A DNA stretch of 39,571 nt from Acidithiobacillus sulfurivorans (GCF_018853815.1 NZ_JAAOMP010000040.1:1-39571), one strand, 5' to 3'. Counted from the first letter of the stretch, positions 28,450 to 35,397 are shown. Numbers and translations: made by a program. Notes: generated from the letters alone by a model not told the origin.

Positions 28450-28465
28450 CCAGCGCATGCGGGTG
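28430..28465. repeat. 13-bp perfect inverted repeat over the tRNA-Gly promoter and 5' end
   Basis: CACCCGCATGCGC (28430-28442) and its exact complement (28453-28465) flank a 10-bp centre that contains the -10 box. The right arm includes nucleotides 1-7 of the tRNA; the left arm copies the 3' acceptor strand CACCCGC. With the predicted start point the left arm is not transcribed, so any effect would be at DNA level. Confidence 0.85.
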
Positions 28466-28532
28466 TAGTTCAATGGTAGAACCTGAGCTTCCCAAGCTCA
28501 TGGCGTGGGTTCGATTCCCATCACCCGCTCCA
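28459..28532 (+). tRNA. tRNA-Gly (anticodon CCC), integration target
   Basis: 74-nt cloverleaf. Acceptor GCGGGTG (28459-28465) pairs with CACCCGC (28522-28528), discriminator T, encoded CCA (28530-28532). The anticodon arm TGAGC-TTCCCAA-GCTCA reads CCC. Its last 46 bases (28487-28532) are repeated at 35505-35550, marking it as the attachment site of an integrated element that restores the 3' half of the gene. Confidence 0.97.
28487..28532 (+). repeat. attL core (46-bp direct repeat)
   Basis: Identical to 35505-35550. It runs from the anticodon-stem 5' strand through the T arm to the CCA end of tRNA-Gly, the usual crossover region for tyrosine integrases that target tRNA genes. Confidence 0.95.
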
Positions 28533-28537
28533 TTCAA

Positions 28538-28550
28538 AATCAAGGGCTTA
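28538..28550 (+). promoter_or_regulatory. IHF-consensus site, left end
   Basis: AATCAAGGGCTTA matches WATCAANNNNTTR at every position. It begins 6 bp after the attL core, where IHF would bend DNA for integrase. Confidence 0.6.
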
Positions 28551-28577
28551 GGCTTACTGCTTAGGCCCTTTTTCTTT
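28543..28577 (+). terminator. Terminator after tRNA-Gly, carried by the element
   Basis: Eleven-base-pair stem with two G-T wobbles (28543-28553 with 28559-28569), loop TTACT, then a T-rich run. It lies inside the element and stops tRNA transcription before the integrase region. Confidence 0.75.
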
Positions 28578-28581
28578 GTCA

Positions 28582-28742
28582 TGGGGCATTGGTGGGACAC
28601 TACGCCGCAACCATTCGCAATGAACAATAACCCTATATGCTGATTTTGGGAAGCGAGCAGAGCAAAAATTCTTGCCCGGTTACTGTCCCAAGAGTGCCCC
28701 ACAAGTGCCCCATTTTTCGCGCACTGCCCCATGAGTGCCCCA
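28582..28742. repeat. Arm-type integrase site cluster, left end
   Basis: Seven copies of TGYCCCA: two on the minus strand (28582-28588, 28593-28599) and five on the plus strand (28684-28690, 28695-28701, 28706-28712, 28725-28731, 28736-28742). Neighbouring copies start exactly 11 bp apart (one helical turn) within each subgroup. The same heptamer recurs at the right end. Confidence 0.8.
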
Positions 28743-28819
28743 TAGCCTGCATCACGAATTAACTACAATAAATAAATCATTGTGTTGTAATTATACATAT
28801 TGCGCTTGCCTAGCTCATG

Positions 28820-28848
28820 TTGCCATTTATTGCCGTGTTTGCCATAAT
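28820..28848 (+). promoter_or_regulatory. Predicted integrase-operon promoter
   Basis: TTGCCA (28820-28825), 17-bp spacer, CATAAT (28843-28848). Gives a leader of about 110 nt that contains a 14-aa ORF just before the integrase. Confidence 0.6.
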
Positions 28849-28921
28849 ACAAAACAGGCCGGGGGGTGTTATCAGCACCAGCCCCAGCCCTACCACCGCA
28901 AGCTATGAAGGAGCCTGCAAA

Positions 28922-28966
28922 ATGGATACAGCGATTATATCAGTAATCACATGGCGGGGCGCATAA
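28922..28966 (+). CDS. 14-aa leader peptide coupled to the integrase
   Basis: Short ORF encoding MDTAIISVITWRGA with a strong AAGGAG (28908-28913) 8 bases before its ATG. Its TAA ends one base before the integrase ATG at 28968, which has no good ribosome site of its own. Translation of the leader would deliver ribosomes to the integrase start. The peptide itself has no recognisable motif. Either a coupling device or an attenuation-like switch for integrase dosage. Confidence 0.6.
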   Translation: MDTAIISVITWRGA

Positions 28967-28967
28967 C

Positions 28968-30020
28968 ATGGCCGCCATCGAGAAGCGCACCACCAGCGAC
29001 GGCAGCACCAGCTACCGGGTAAAAATCAGACTCAGGGGGCAGCCTGTCCAAAGCGCCACCTTCGCCAGTCTCACCAAGGCCAAGCAGTGGGCTACCCAGA
29101 CGGAAGCCGCCATCAGGGAAGGTCGTTATTTCCAGACGGCAGAAGCCAAGCGGCACACGCTGGCGGAAGCAATCGAGCGTTACGAACGGGATACCCTGCC
29201 CAGCCTGAAAAGTGCCGCACACCGCCGCCTGCATTACGCATGGTGGAAGGATAGGCTAGGCGCTCTGACTCTGGCGGATTTAACGTCTGCGGCAATCAAT
29301 GACGCGCTGAACGAAGTCGCCAAAGAGCGGCAGCTAGGCCCGCAATCCGTAGCCCATTATCGGCAGTCACTTTCAAGCGTGCTGACTCAGGCCGCGAACG
29401 TCTGGCAGTGGACAGAGCAAAGCCCCATGCACCGCGTGCCTAAGCCTGCCCTACCCCGTGGCCGCGTGCGCTACCTGAGCGACGAAGAACGCGCCCGACT
29501 GCTGGAAACCTGCAAGCAATCGAGCAACCCCGATTTATACCTTGCCGTCCTGCTGGCGTTGACTACTGGCGGCAGACAAGCCGAGACGATGGGCGCGTCA
29601 TGGGCGCAAATTGATTTGAACCGCGCCACCTTGCAGCTTGAAGAAACCAAGAACGGCAGCCGCCGCGCCTTGCACCTTACCGCGCCAGTGCTGGAATTAC
29701 TCAGGGAACGGGCCAAAGTGCGTCGGATTGATTCAGTCCTGCTGTTCCCAAGCAAGGTGAATCCTAAACAGGCCGTGGACCTGCGCCAGCCGTGGGAAAA
29801 GGCATTACAGGCGGCAAGCATCGAGGGCTTCCACTGGCACGATTTAAGGCATACGTTCGCCAGCTATGCCGCCATGAATGGGGCCAGTCTGCCCGAACTG
29901 GCGGCACTGCTGGGACATAAGACGCTGGCAATGGTGCAGCGATACGCGCATTTATCGCCAGCCCATACCGCTTCACTGGCGGAACGGGTCGCCGCCATGA
30001 TGCTGGGGGGTGCGGCATGA
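28968..30020 (+). CDS. int: Tyrosine recombinase / integrase
   Basis: 350-aa phage-type integrase that recombines the tRNA-Gly att sites. An N-terminal arm-binding domain (residues 1-60), a SAM-like core-binding domain (about 63-150) and the catalytic domain from about 165 are present. All active-site residues are visible: R203 (TTGGRQAE), K228 (ETKNG), H291 and R294 (HDLRH), H317 (LLGHKT) and the nucleophile Y326 (QRYAHLSP). The ATG is at 28968, one base after a leader ORF. The stop overlaps the next gene by 4 bases (ATGA). Placed next to attL as is normal for such elements. Confidence 0.96.
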   Translation: MAAIEKRTTSDGSTSYRVKIRLRGQPVQSATFASLTKAKQWATQTEAAIREGRYFQTAEAKRHTLAEAIERYERDTLPSLKSAAHRRLHYAWWKDRLGALTLADLTSAAINDALNEVAKERQLGPQSVAHYRQSLSSVLTQAANVWQWTEQSPMHRVPKPALPRGRVRYLSDEERARLLETCKQSSNPDLYLAVLLALTTGGRQAETMGASWAQIDLNRATLQLEETKNGSRRALHLTAPVLELLRERAKVRRIDSVLLFPSKVNPKQAVDLRQPWEKALQAASIEGFHWHDLRHTFASYAAMNGASLPELAALLGHKTLAMVQRYAHLSPAHTASLAERVAAMMLGGAA

Positions 30021-30856
30021 CTCCAGAAGAAAGCATTGAGTTGGCAGCAGAAGCTTTGAGGGAACTGCTGACCCCTGATGAATTGGTAGCATGGAAAGAG
30101 CTGGCACTACGGGAGATGAGGAGCAGCCCGGAAGCCGTGGATGTGCTGGGGCGGATACCGGCGCCCAACATCAAGGGGCCACTTCCAGACTGGTGTTTTC
30201 TGGAAAAAGCATTAGAGACTACCGGCAGCCCGGAGCCATCTAACATTGCGGAAATCAAAAGTACGGGCATCCCAATTATTGATAAGGCGTCACGATTTAT
30301 CACAAAACCACAAAATGACTTAATTTCAACCATGGCCTACCTGATGCAGGAAAGCGGCGGAGCGCTAAAGATTGCCGAGAGCCGGGCCAAGGATTGCGCC
30401 AAGGCTGCCCGGCTACTCAAGGAAGTCGCCGCGCTGCTCAGGGGAGCCGATAACGAACCGCTGGCCCGTAGCGTGGAAGCATTGGCGCTGTGGGCAGATA
30501 GGGCGCAATACGGCACCGTGCATCCTACTGCGATGATCGGGGAGCACTTACTGGGCACTCAAGACATCGACGCCGGGAGTGCGGCACGGAAAGGTAGACG
30601 GGGCAAACCGACGCGGGCCGCTGCCGTTGTGCGGTCGCTAGTTCCATTCTTCCCTGATACGCTCGACTTTTGGGAAAATGGCGGGTATTCCCTTGTTGCT
30701 GAATTGGCGCAACTGTGCGGAGTGCAAGCGACTCGGCAATCCGTCCGAAGCGTGGTGGAACAGGGCAGGAGGAGGCCACTAGCGCCCAAGCCAACTACCA
30801 AAAGGGCAAACCCTGAAGAGCAACTGATTAGCCTCTTCGCAAAGCCTAAACAATAA
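30017..30856 (+). CDS. Unknown 279-aa protein coupled to the integrase
   Basis: I do not recognise it. The product is mainly helical and soluble, with no signal or membrane segment. Residues 1-60 are acidic (EESIELAAEALRELL), the middle (110-165) is an Ala/Leu-rich helical bundle, and the last 90 residues are basic (KGRRGKPTRAAAVV near 195, RRRPLAPKPTTKR near 255), which suggests nucleic-acid contact. It overlaps the integrase stop by 4 bases and is followed by a terminator at 30882, so int and this gene form a two-gene unit. A role in regulating integration or in stability of the element is possible; nothing proves it. Confidence 0.75.
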   Translation: MTPEESIELAAEALRELLTPDELVAWKELALREMRSSPEAVDVLGRIPAPNIKGPLPDWCFLEKALETTGSPEPSNIAEIKSTGIPIIDKASRFITKPQNDLISTMAYLMQESGGALKIAESRAKDCAKAARLLKEVAALLRGADNEPLARSVEALALWADRAQYGTVHPTAMIGEHLLGTQDIDAGSAARKGRRGKPTRAAAVVRSLVPFFPDTLDFWENGGYSLVAELAQLCGVQATRQSVRSVVEQGRRRPLAPKPTTKRANPEEQLISLFAKPKQ

Positions 30857-30881
30857 TCGCCGTTTTACCCCGAAACTATTT

Positions 30882-30903
30882 CGCCCCTTTATTGGGGCGT
30901 TTC
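30882..30903 (+). terminator. Terminator after the int operon
   Basis: Six-base-pair GC stem CGCCCC (30882-30887) with GGGGCG (30894-30899), loop TTTATT, then TTT. Short T-run, moderate strength. Confidence 0.6.
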
Positions 30904-30934
30904 CGTTTCATGATTGCGGACTTTTATGCTTCAC

Positions 30935-30947
30935 ATGTCGCCGACAT
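30935..30947. promoter_or_regulatory. 13-bp palindrome upstream of the AlpA-like gene
   Basis: ATGTCG-C-CGACAT, perfect, 22 bp before the start codon at 30970. Position and symmetry suit an operator for the primase-helicase operon. No -10/-35 pair is clear nearby. Confidence 0.4.
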
Positions 30948-30969
30948 TGGCGGCATCATGGAGTAGAAA

Positions 30970-31188
30970 ATGGAAGCAATGCCCGATTTTTTAACCGTAA
31001 AGCAGTTTGTCGCAAAACACCCGGCCTTCAGCATGGGTGGAATGAGGAGTGCCCTTTACTGGCAACAGGACGCGCTGGAAGAAGCAGGCGCAATGACGCG
31101 CATGGGGCGACGCATCCTGATTGACGAGCAGAAATTTATGAAACTCGTACAGAGCGGCGGCCTGCGGACTGTCCGGGGGGTGGCGTGA
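30970..31188 (+). CDS. AlpA/excisionase-like small DNA-binding protein
   Basis: 72-aa protein starting MEAMPDFLTVKQFVAKHPAFSMGGMR, the layout of a MerR-like winged helix (helix-turn-helix then a wing, RMGRRILIDEQKF) seen in AlpA and phage excisionases. Such proteins direct excision or switch on element genes. GGAG lies 6-7 bases before the ATG. It is directly followed by the primase gene (1-bp gap), so it heads the replication operon and not the integrase operon. Confidence 0.7.
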   Translation: MEAMPDFLTVKQFVAKHPAFSMGGMRSALYWQQDALEEAGAMTRMGRRILIDEQKFMKLVQSGGLRTVRGVA

Positions 31189-31189
31189 T

Positions 31190-32146
31190 ATGGTCACCAG
31201 ACAGACAAAAACCCCGGCGGCAACCGGGGCTCACAACAAAACACCCTACGGGTTACACAATCTCAAAACTCTGACCTCCGGTCAAGAGGTTATTGCCGCC
31301 TTCACCGAAGCCATGCGGGACGCTGGCGTGGCACCTGCCAGCCCGTCCGCACTGGTCGCGGATGGCCTCTTGCACCGTCACCACATTGAGGGCGACCGCC
31401 CCGGCACACTGAACGGCTGGCACGTTCTCCACTTGGATAGTCCGGCAAGCGGCGCTGCTGGCAACTGGCGGACAGGGGCCAAACGGACATGGTGCAGCAA
31501 GCGTCTGTCAGCCCTCACCGCGTCCGAACGTGCCGAGATAAGACGTATCACCGAGGACAGAAAACGCGCTCAGGAGGCTATAGAAGGCCGCCACAGGGCT
31601 GCTGCTGAACGGGCCGTCCGTATCTGGGCAGCTTCAGCACCAGCCGCCGCCCTGCACCCATATTTGCAGCGCAAGGGCATTGCGCCGGGTGTTGCCCGCC
31701 AGTCCGGGGCTGCATTGGTTCTGCCCGTTCAGGACTTCACCGGGAAACTTTGGGGCTTGCAGTTTATCCACCCAGACGGCAGCAAGCGTTTTTTACCGGG
31801 CATGAGCAAGGCTGGGCATTTTATCCCTACTGGTGAAATCCCGGATGGCACCCGCCCGCTCTGGATTACCGAAGGCTGGGCCACTTCGTCCACACTGGCG
31901 GCCATGAAACCGGACGCTTGCCATGTTGCCGCTTGCGATGCCGGAAACCTTGCCGCCGTTGCCCAAGCAGCCCGCGCAAAATGGCCGGGGCTTGAACTGG
32001 TAATCTGTCCCGACTTCGACACCATAGGCCGAGAGAAAGCCCAGCAAGCCGCCATATCTGCCCGCTGCTTAATCCTGCCACCGCCTGCGGTAGTCCCACC
32101 GCATTGTAGCGATTGGAACGATTGGCGGCAGGGGGTGGCGTCATGA
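31190..32146 (+). CDS. TOPRIM-domain DNA primase (phage/plasmid type)
   Basis: 318-aa primase-like protein. An N-terminal domain of about 100 residues (GTLNGWHVLHLDSPASGAAGNW resembles the zinc-ribbon-like start of phage primases, though a Cys cluster is lacking) leads to a helical linker and a TOPRIM domain from about 175: LWITEGWATSSTL (E228) and VICPDFDTIG (D275, D277) are the metal-binding motifs. It would make primers for replication of the excised element. One base after the AlpA-like gene, and its stop overlaps the helicase start (ATGA). Confidence 0.85.
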   Translation: MVTRQTKTPAATGAHNKTPYGLHNLKTLTSGQEVIAAFTEAMRDAGVAPASPSALVADGLLHRHHIEGDRPGTLNGWHVLHLDSPASGAAGNWRTGAKRTWCSKRLSALTASERAEIRRITEDRKRAQEAIEGRHRAAAERAVRIWAASAPAAALHPYLQRKGIAPGVARQSGAALVLPVQDFTGKLWGLQFIHPDGSKRFLPGMSKAGHFIPTGEIPDGTRPLWITEGWATSSTLAAMKPDACHVAACDAGNLAAVAQAARAKWPGLELVICPDFDTIGREKAQQAAISARCLILPPPAVVPPHCSDWNDWRQGVAS

Positions 32147-33504
32147 GCCGGGCTGATGGACTCCCGGAACCGCAACCCGCCGTGACCATCCCAACCGTGG
32201 ACGTGGCCGGAGTCTGGGACAACCCCAGCCCTGAGCCGGATTTTGTCTGGGCTAAACATATCCCTCGTGGGCACGTTTGCCTATTGTCAGGGCACGGTGG
32301 AAGCGGCAAGAGTACCGCCGCGCTTCAGCTATGCGTGGCCGTGGCAATAGGGCTGCCCTTGTGGGGTATCCCGACGACGCAAGGGCCTGTTGTGTTCTTC
32401 TCTGGTGAAGACGCTGGGCCAATCCTGCGGCATCGTCTGGCGGCCATCTGCCACGACCTGAACGTCGACCCGCACCTGCTGGCGCAACATCTGCTGGCTC
32501 TGGATGCCACCAGCGAGCCTGTTCTATATCGGGAACTGGCCGAGTTTGGGCGGCACACCTTGGAACCCTCGCCCGTTTTCCACCGACTGGCGGAGATACT
32601 CACCGAGCACCAGCCCGTGTTGTGTGTGGTGGATAATGCGAGCGACGCATACGAAGCAAACGAAAATGACAGGGCGCAAGTGCGGGCCTTCGTTCGCGGG
32701 CTGGCATCGCTGGGCCGCCAAGGAAGCAACCCGGCCATCGTGCTGCTTACCCATACACCAAAGGCCAGCGTGCGGGGTGGCGGCGAGTCCTACAGTGGCA
32801 GCACGGCATGGCATAACTCAGCACGCGCAAGGTTAAGTCTGGCACCCGACGGAGACGACACAAGCCGCGTTGTGCTGACTCTGGACAAACTGAATCTCGC
32901 TCCCATGACTGCGGAGCCGTTACGCCTTACCCGGACAATGGGCGGGGTGTTGGTGCTGGATGAGTCCACCCACGACGCGACGGGGGAGCCAACCGAGCCA
33001 CCACAAACGGCACTGCTGCGGGTGCTGGGCGACTTTAACCGCCGTGGTGAACACGTATCGTCTGAGCAGTCCGCACATACCAACGCATGGAAGCTATGCC
33101 GTCCAGAACCGGGATTCCCTAAGCGGGCCTTCCAAGTAGCCGGGGCGTTGTTCGCTGCTCTCCGCCAAATGGAGCGCGACGGACTTATCGAAAAAGGCAC
33201 CTATCGTGACCGCTACCGAAAAGAACGCCCCGAATGGCTTTTAACCGCCAAAGGATGGGATGCAATCGGGGAATCTGCGCCTTCCGCGCCTTCCGCGCCT
33301 TCATACGATGAGAACGCAGAAGACGCAGTCAGTCTAGGGAGCGCGCCTTCCGCGCCTTCCTATGGCGTAGGGGGTATGGGGGGTTTTTTAGCGCACGATG
33401 AAGACGCAAATCTTCCTGATTCACCCATGGCGGAAAAAACACCTTGCCCGCGCTGTGATGGTGAAGGGTGCGAGTTCTGCCAGCCAGAGGAGGCCAGCCA
33501 ATGA
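32143..33504 (+). CDS. RepA/AAA_25-type replicative helicase
   Basis: 453-aa RecA-fold hexameric helicase of the RSF1010 RepA kind. Walker A GHGGSGKST at residues 50-58, SGED at 87-90, Walker B VVDNASD near 162-168 and the sensor LLTHTPK at 201-207 are clear. The C-terminal 150 residues include a winged-helix-like segment and an unusual tail: five copies of a 9-bp Ser-Ala-Pro unit and a terminal Cys cluster (C435, C438, C443, C446). I use ATG 32143, which overlaps the primase stop by 4 bases, over an upstream TTG. With the primase it forms a plasmid-like replication pair. Confidence 0.87.
   Translation: MSRADGLPEPQPAVTIPTVDVAGVWDNPSPEPDFVWAKHIPRGHVCLLSGHGGSGKSTAALQLCVAVAIGLPLWGIPTTQGPVVFFSGEDAGPILRHRLAAICHDLNVDPHLLAQHLLALDATSEPVLYRELAEFGRHTLEPSPVFHRLAEILTEHQPVLCVVDNASDAYEANENDRAQVRAFVRGLASLGRQGSNPAIVLLTHTPKASVRGGGESYSGSTAWHNSARARLSLAPDGDDTSRVVLTLDKLNLAPMTAEPLRLTRTMGGVLVLDESTHDATGEPTEPPQTALLRVLGDFNRRGEHVSSEQSAHTNAWKLCRPEPGFPKRAFQVAGALFAALRQMERDGLIEKGTYRDRYRKERPEWLLTAKGWDAIGESAPSAPSAPSYDENAEDAVSLGSAPSAPSYGVGGMGGFLAHDEDANLPDSPMAEKTPCPRCDGEGCEFCQPEEASQ
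33277..33360 (+). repeat. 9-bp repeats encoding Ser-Ala-Pro in the helicase tail
   Basis: The 9-mer gcgccttcc is repeated about three times (33277-33303) and twice again (33342-33360), separated by 38 bp. It encodes SAPSAPSAPSY and SAPSAPSY. Prone to slippage, so the tail length may vary between strains. Confidence 0.8.
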
Positions 33505-33812
33505 AAACTAAGAAAACAATGATTCTTTGGGATTGGTCAGAAGCACATGGGGTGCACAATGTTCTGGCGGTAGAGCACCCGCCCCAACGTAAATACCCAC
33601 AACAATTTTCAGACGGAGCCTGCTGGTATGATTGGGAGGAGCAGAAACGGTCCACACTGGCGGTAATTTTTGGGCAGATGTTGGCGCATGGGTTCACGTC
33701 ACCTGCCGCTATGGTGGAAGCGCTAAAGCAATTCGCCGTCGTGGAAGATTGCGGGCCTTGGGCACAGGATGTGATAGACGGCATACGGGCATGGGGCAGC
33801 TATGATGCCTGA
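33501..33812 (+). CDS. Unknown 103-aa protein of the element
   Basis: No family recognised. The product is small, acidic and rich in Trp, with WDWSEAHGVHNVLAVEHPP near the start and a helical C terminus. It starts at ATG 33501 with GAGGAGG 8 bases upstream and overlaps the helicase stop by 4 bases, so it belongs to the replication operon. Candidate roles are a replication accessory factor or an inhibitor of host or helper functions. Confidence 0.7.
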   Translation: MKTKKTMILWDWSEAHGVHNVLAVEHPPQRKYPQQFSDGACWYDWEEQKRSTLAVIFGQMLAHGFTSPAAMVEALKQFAVVEDCGPWAQDVIDGIRAWGSYDA

Positions 33813-34047
33813 GAGCTACCCAAGCACCACCCAACCAGCCAGCGTGCGTCCTGAGCCAAGGAAACAGCCCCAGCGCGCGTCTTGTGGGGAGTGTCTGCAC
33901 TTTCTGCCCGGCCACCCGCTACCGGAACAATCGCTAGGCCGCTGCAACATCACCGGAACAGGGCCGCCGTCTGGTGGCTCTGGATATAAAGCCTGCTACC
34001 CGATGGCACTCCGAGCCTGCCGTCATTGTCATATAATATTCTTATGA
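33802..34047 (+). CDS. Small cysteine-rich protein of the element, 81 aa
   Basis: Probable zinc-binding protein. CGECLHF at residues about 28-34, GRC near 47, KACYPMALRACRHC at 63-76 give four to six cysteines spaced like the small C4 proteins found beside repA genes of plasmids and phages. It overlaps the preceding gene by about 10 bases; ATG 33802 and ATG 33805 are both possible, with GGGG upstream. Function unknown. Confidence 0.6.
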   Translation: MMPESYPSTTQPASVRPEPRKQPQRASCGECLHFLPGHPLPEQSLGRCNITGTGPPSGGSGYKACYPMALRACRHCHIIFL

Positions 34048-34094
34048 ACGCGATATGCGGATTTATCAACCCGCTGCACCTAGGAGAACTTACT

Positions 34095-34316
34095 ATGAAT
34101 ACTGACAGTTACGGAACAGTTACCCGCGCCAAAATCGCCAAAAACCTGATGGTGGAGATAACGACTTCTTCGTCGGGGATGTGCGCCGAGTGGGTCGGAG
34201 AACGGCCGCCAAAACTAAGCCGCCGCCAGATGGCAAGGTATCGGGCTGCACGACATAAAGCTCTGACCGGGCTTGCTGAACGGCTTGGGACAACGATAAT
34301 TGTTGCAGAGGGATAG
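34095..34316 (+). CDS. Unknown 73-aa basic protein of the element
   Basis: Unrecognised. The C-terminal half is strongly basic and helical (RRQMARYRAARHKALTGLAERLG), so it may bind nucleic acid. The ATG at 34095 has AGGAG 8 bases upstream. A perfect TATAAT at 34032-34037 lies before an in-frame ATG at 34044, so a longer leaderless form is possible. Confidence 0.6.
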   Translation: MNTDSYGTVTRAKIAKNLMVEITTSSSGMCAEWVGERPPKLSRRQMARYRAARHKALTGLAERLGTTIIVAEG

Positions 34317-34400
34317 CCGAAACCCTCATTGCGGCATTGCGCCCTATCCTGTACTTTTCTGCTTGATGTGATTTATTTTATTGAGGTGGGAGGGATTCAC

Positions 34401-34628
34401 ATGGAAGAAGATGCACTGATCCACATGCCTAAAGGGCTTGAGTATATGGTAAAAATTACCACAGCATTGCATCAGAGGCTGGCGGAATTCACGAAAGAGA
34501 ACAGTTTACCGCCAGAATTGCAAGGCTTGACCGAAGAATTAGAGGTTATTCGTGACTTGTCCCGCAAACTGCTGGCGGACGTGGACGTGGTTGAGTATGG
34601 CGCCAAGAGATTGCGGAAGGGATACTAA
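34401..34628 (+). CDS. Unknown 75-aa protein of the element
   Basis: Unrecognised small helical protein with alternating charge (ELQGLTEELEVIRDLSRKLL), probably a coiled coil. The ATG at 34401 has GGGAGGG 6 bases upstream, a strong ribosome site. It is the last rightward gene of the element and is followed by a weak hairpin. Confidence 0.6.
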   Translation: MEEDALIHMPKGLEYMVKITTALHQRLAEFTKENSLPPELQGLTEELEVIRDLSRKLLADVDVVEYGAKRLRKGY

Positions 34629-34659
34629 GTTAGTCAGATTGATCTATCGGCTTCTTTCT

Positions 34660-34681
34660 AATCTATTTTAATTAGATTTTT
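34660..34681 (+). terminator. Weak AT-rich terminator after the last rightward gene
   Basis: AATCTA (34660-34665) pairs with TAGATT (34673-34678), 7-nt loop, then T-run. Low stability, but placed 32 bp after the last stop codon and before a convergent gene. Confidence 0.4.
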
Positions 34682-34767
34682 GCTGAATTGAAATTTCGAC
34701 AATTCTTAAGAGTATTTTTCTAATTTTAATTCTATATATGCCTCATAAATTTGGGTATAAGTAATAT

Positions 34768-35121
34768 TTACCACTTCCATTTATAACCTAAAGATTCCAT
34801 GCATTCGCTGAAAGCGATATTTCTTGAGTTTAGGTTTATATCTTGTGTAGTCGTAGCAGGAGGCACATAATTACCGCTATAGGTAGTACAGTCAGTTTCT
34901 TGGCCGTAGGTATTGCAGTAGGTTTGTGCTGGATTCTGATAACCAGAACCTACAGCTGTTGTTACCATATCAATAGGATACAACTTTAACGCTTCCTGTT
35001 TACAAGATAAAATATCCCTTTCAGCTTCCGGGCGCAATGTATCCGGACGCGTCCACCCCATCCCACATCCTGCCAATACTAAGACAACTGTAACCAATAG
35101 CACCAGCTTTCCTATTTTCAT
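34768..35121 (-). CDS. AT-rich lipoprotein gene of the element
   Basis: 117-aa secreted lipoprotein: signal helix (residues 6-17) and lipobox LAGC with Cys19. The mature part has four more cysteines (SCKQE, YCNTYGQETDCTTY, ECME) that could form two disulfides and a Thr/Tyr-rich centre. No family recognised. ATG 35121 with GGAGAGG upstream. It runs against the other element genes, with visibly lower GC, and has its own leader. This is how moron-type cargo genes sit in phages and satellites, and several phage lipoproteins block infection by related phages. Confidence 0.78.
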   Translation of the reverse strand: MKIGKLVLLVTVVLVLAGCGMGWTRPDTLRPEAERDILSCKQEALKLYPIDMVTTAVGSGYQNPAQTYCNTYGQETDCTTYSGNYVPPATTTQDINLNSRNIAFSECMESLGYKWKW

Positions 35122-35369
35122 GCTTCCTCTCCGCCATTTTTACGGTTTGCATATTAGATGGCTATCTCAAAAATACAAGATTTTTCTCTGGCACTCAAAA
35201 TATTGAGACTAGGACCACAATGCTAAACTGTATAGCTTGGTTTAATCTTGATGGTTTACTTGTGTCGACTGTGTCCATATTGAAAAATTTTGATATCGAA
35301 ACCGGGATAAGGTTCTCATCTTTTGACGCGCAAGAGTTCTTGGTGACCGTCGCAATGCCCATTGTACCG

Positions 35370-35397
35370 TGGGACACTCATGGGACACTGAGGGGCA
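35370..35397. repeat. Arm-type integrase site cluster, right end
   Basis: TGGGACA at 35370-35376 and 35381-35387 (11 bp apart), followed by AGGGGCA at 35391-35397 (one mismatch). These are the reverse complement of the TGYCCCA heptamer of the left cluster. Confidence 0.75.

Noticed and set aside
28684-28742. Short direct repeats as a CRISPR-like or plasmid iteron array
   Set aside because: Units are only 7 bp with 4-bp or 12-bp gaps, with no spacers. Iterons were considered because of the nearby helicase, but copies at both ends beside att cores fit integrase arm sites better.
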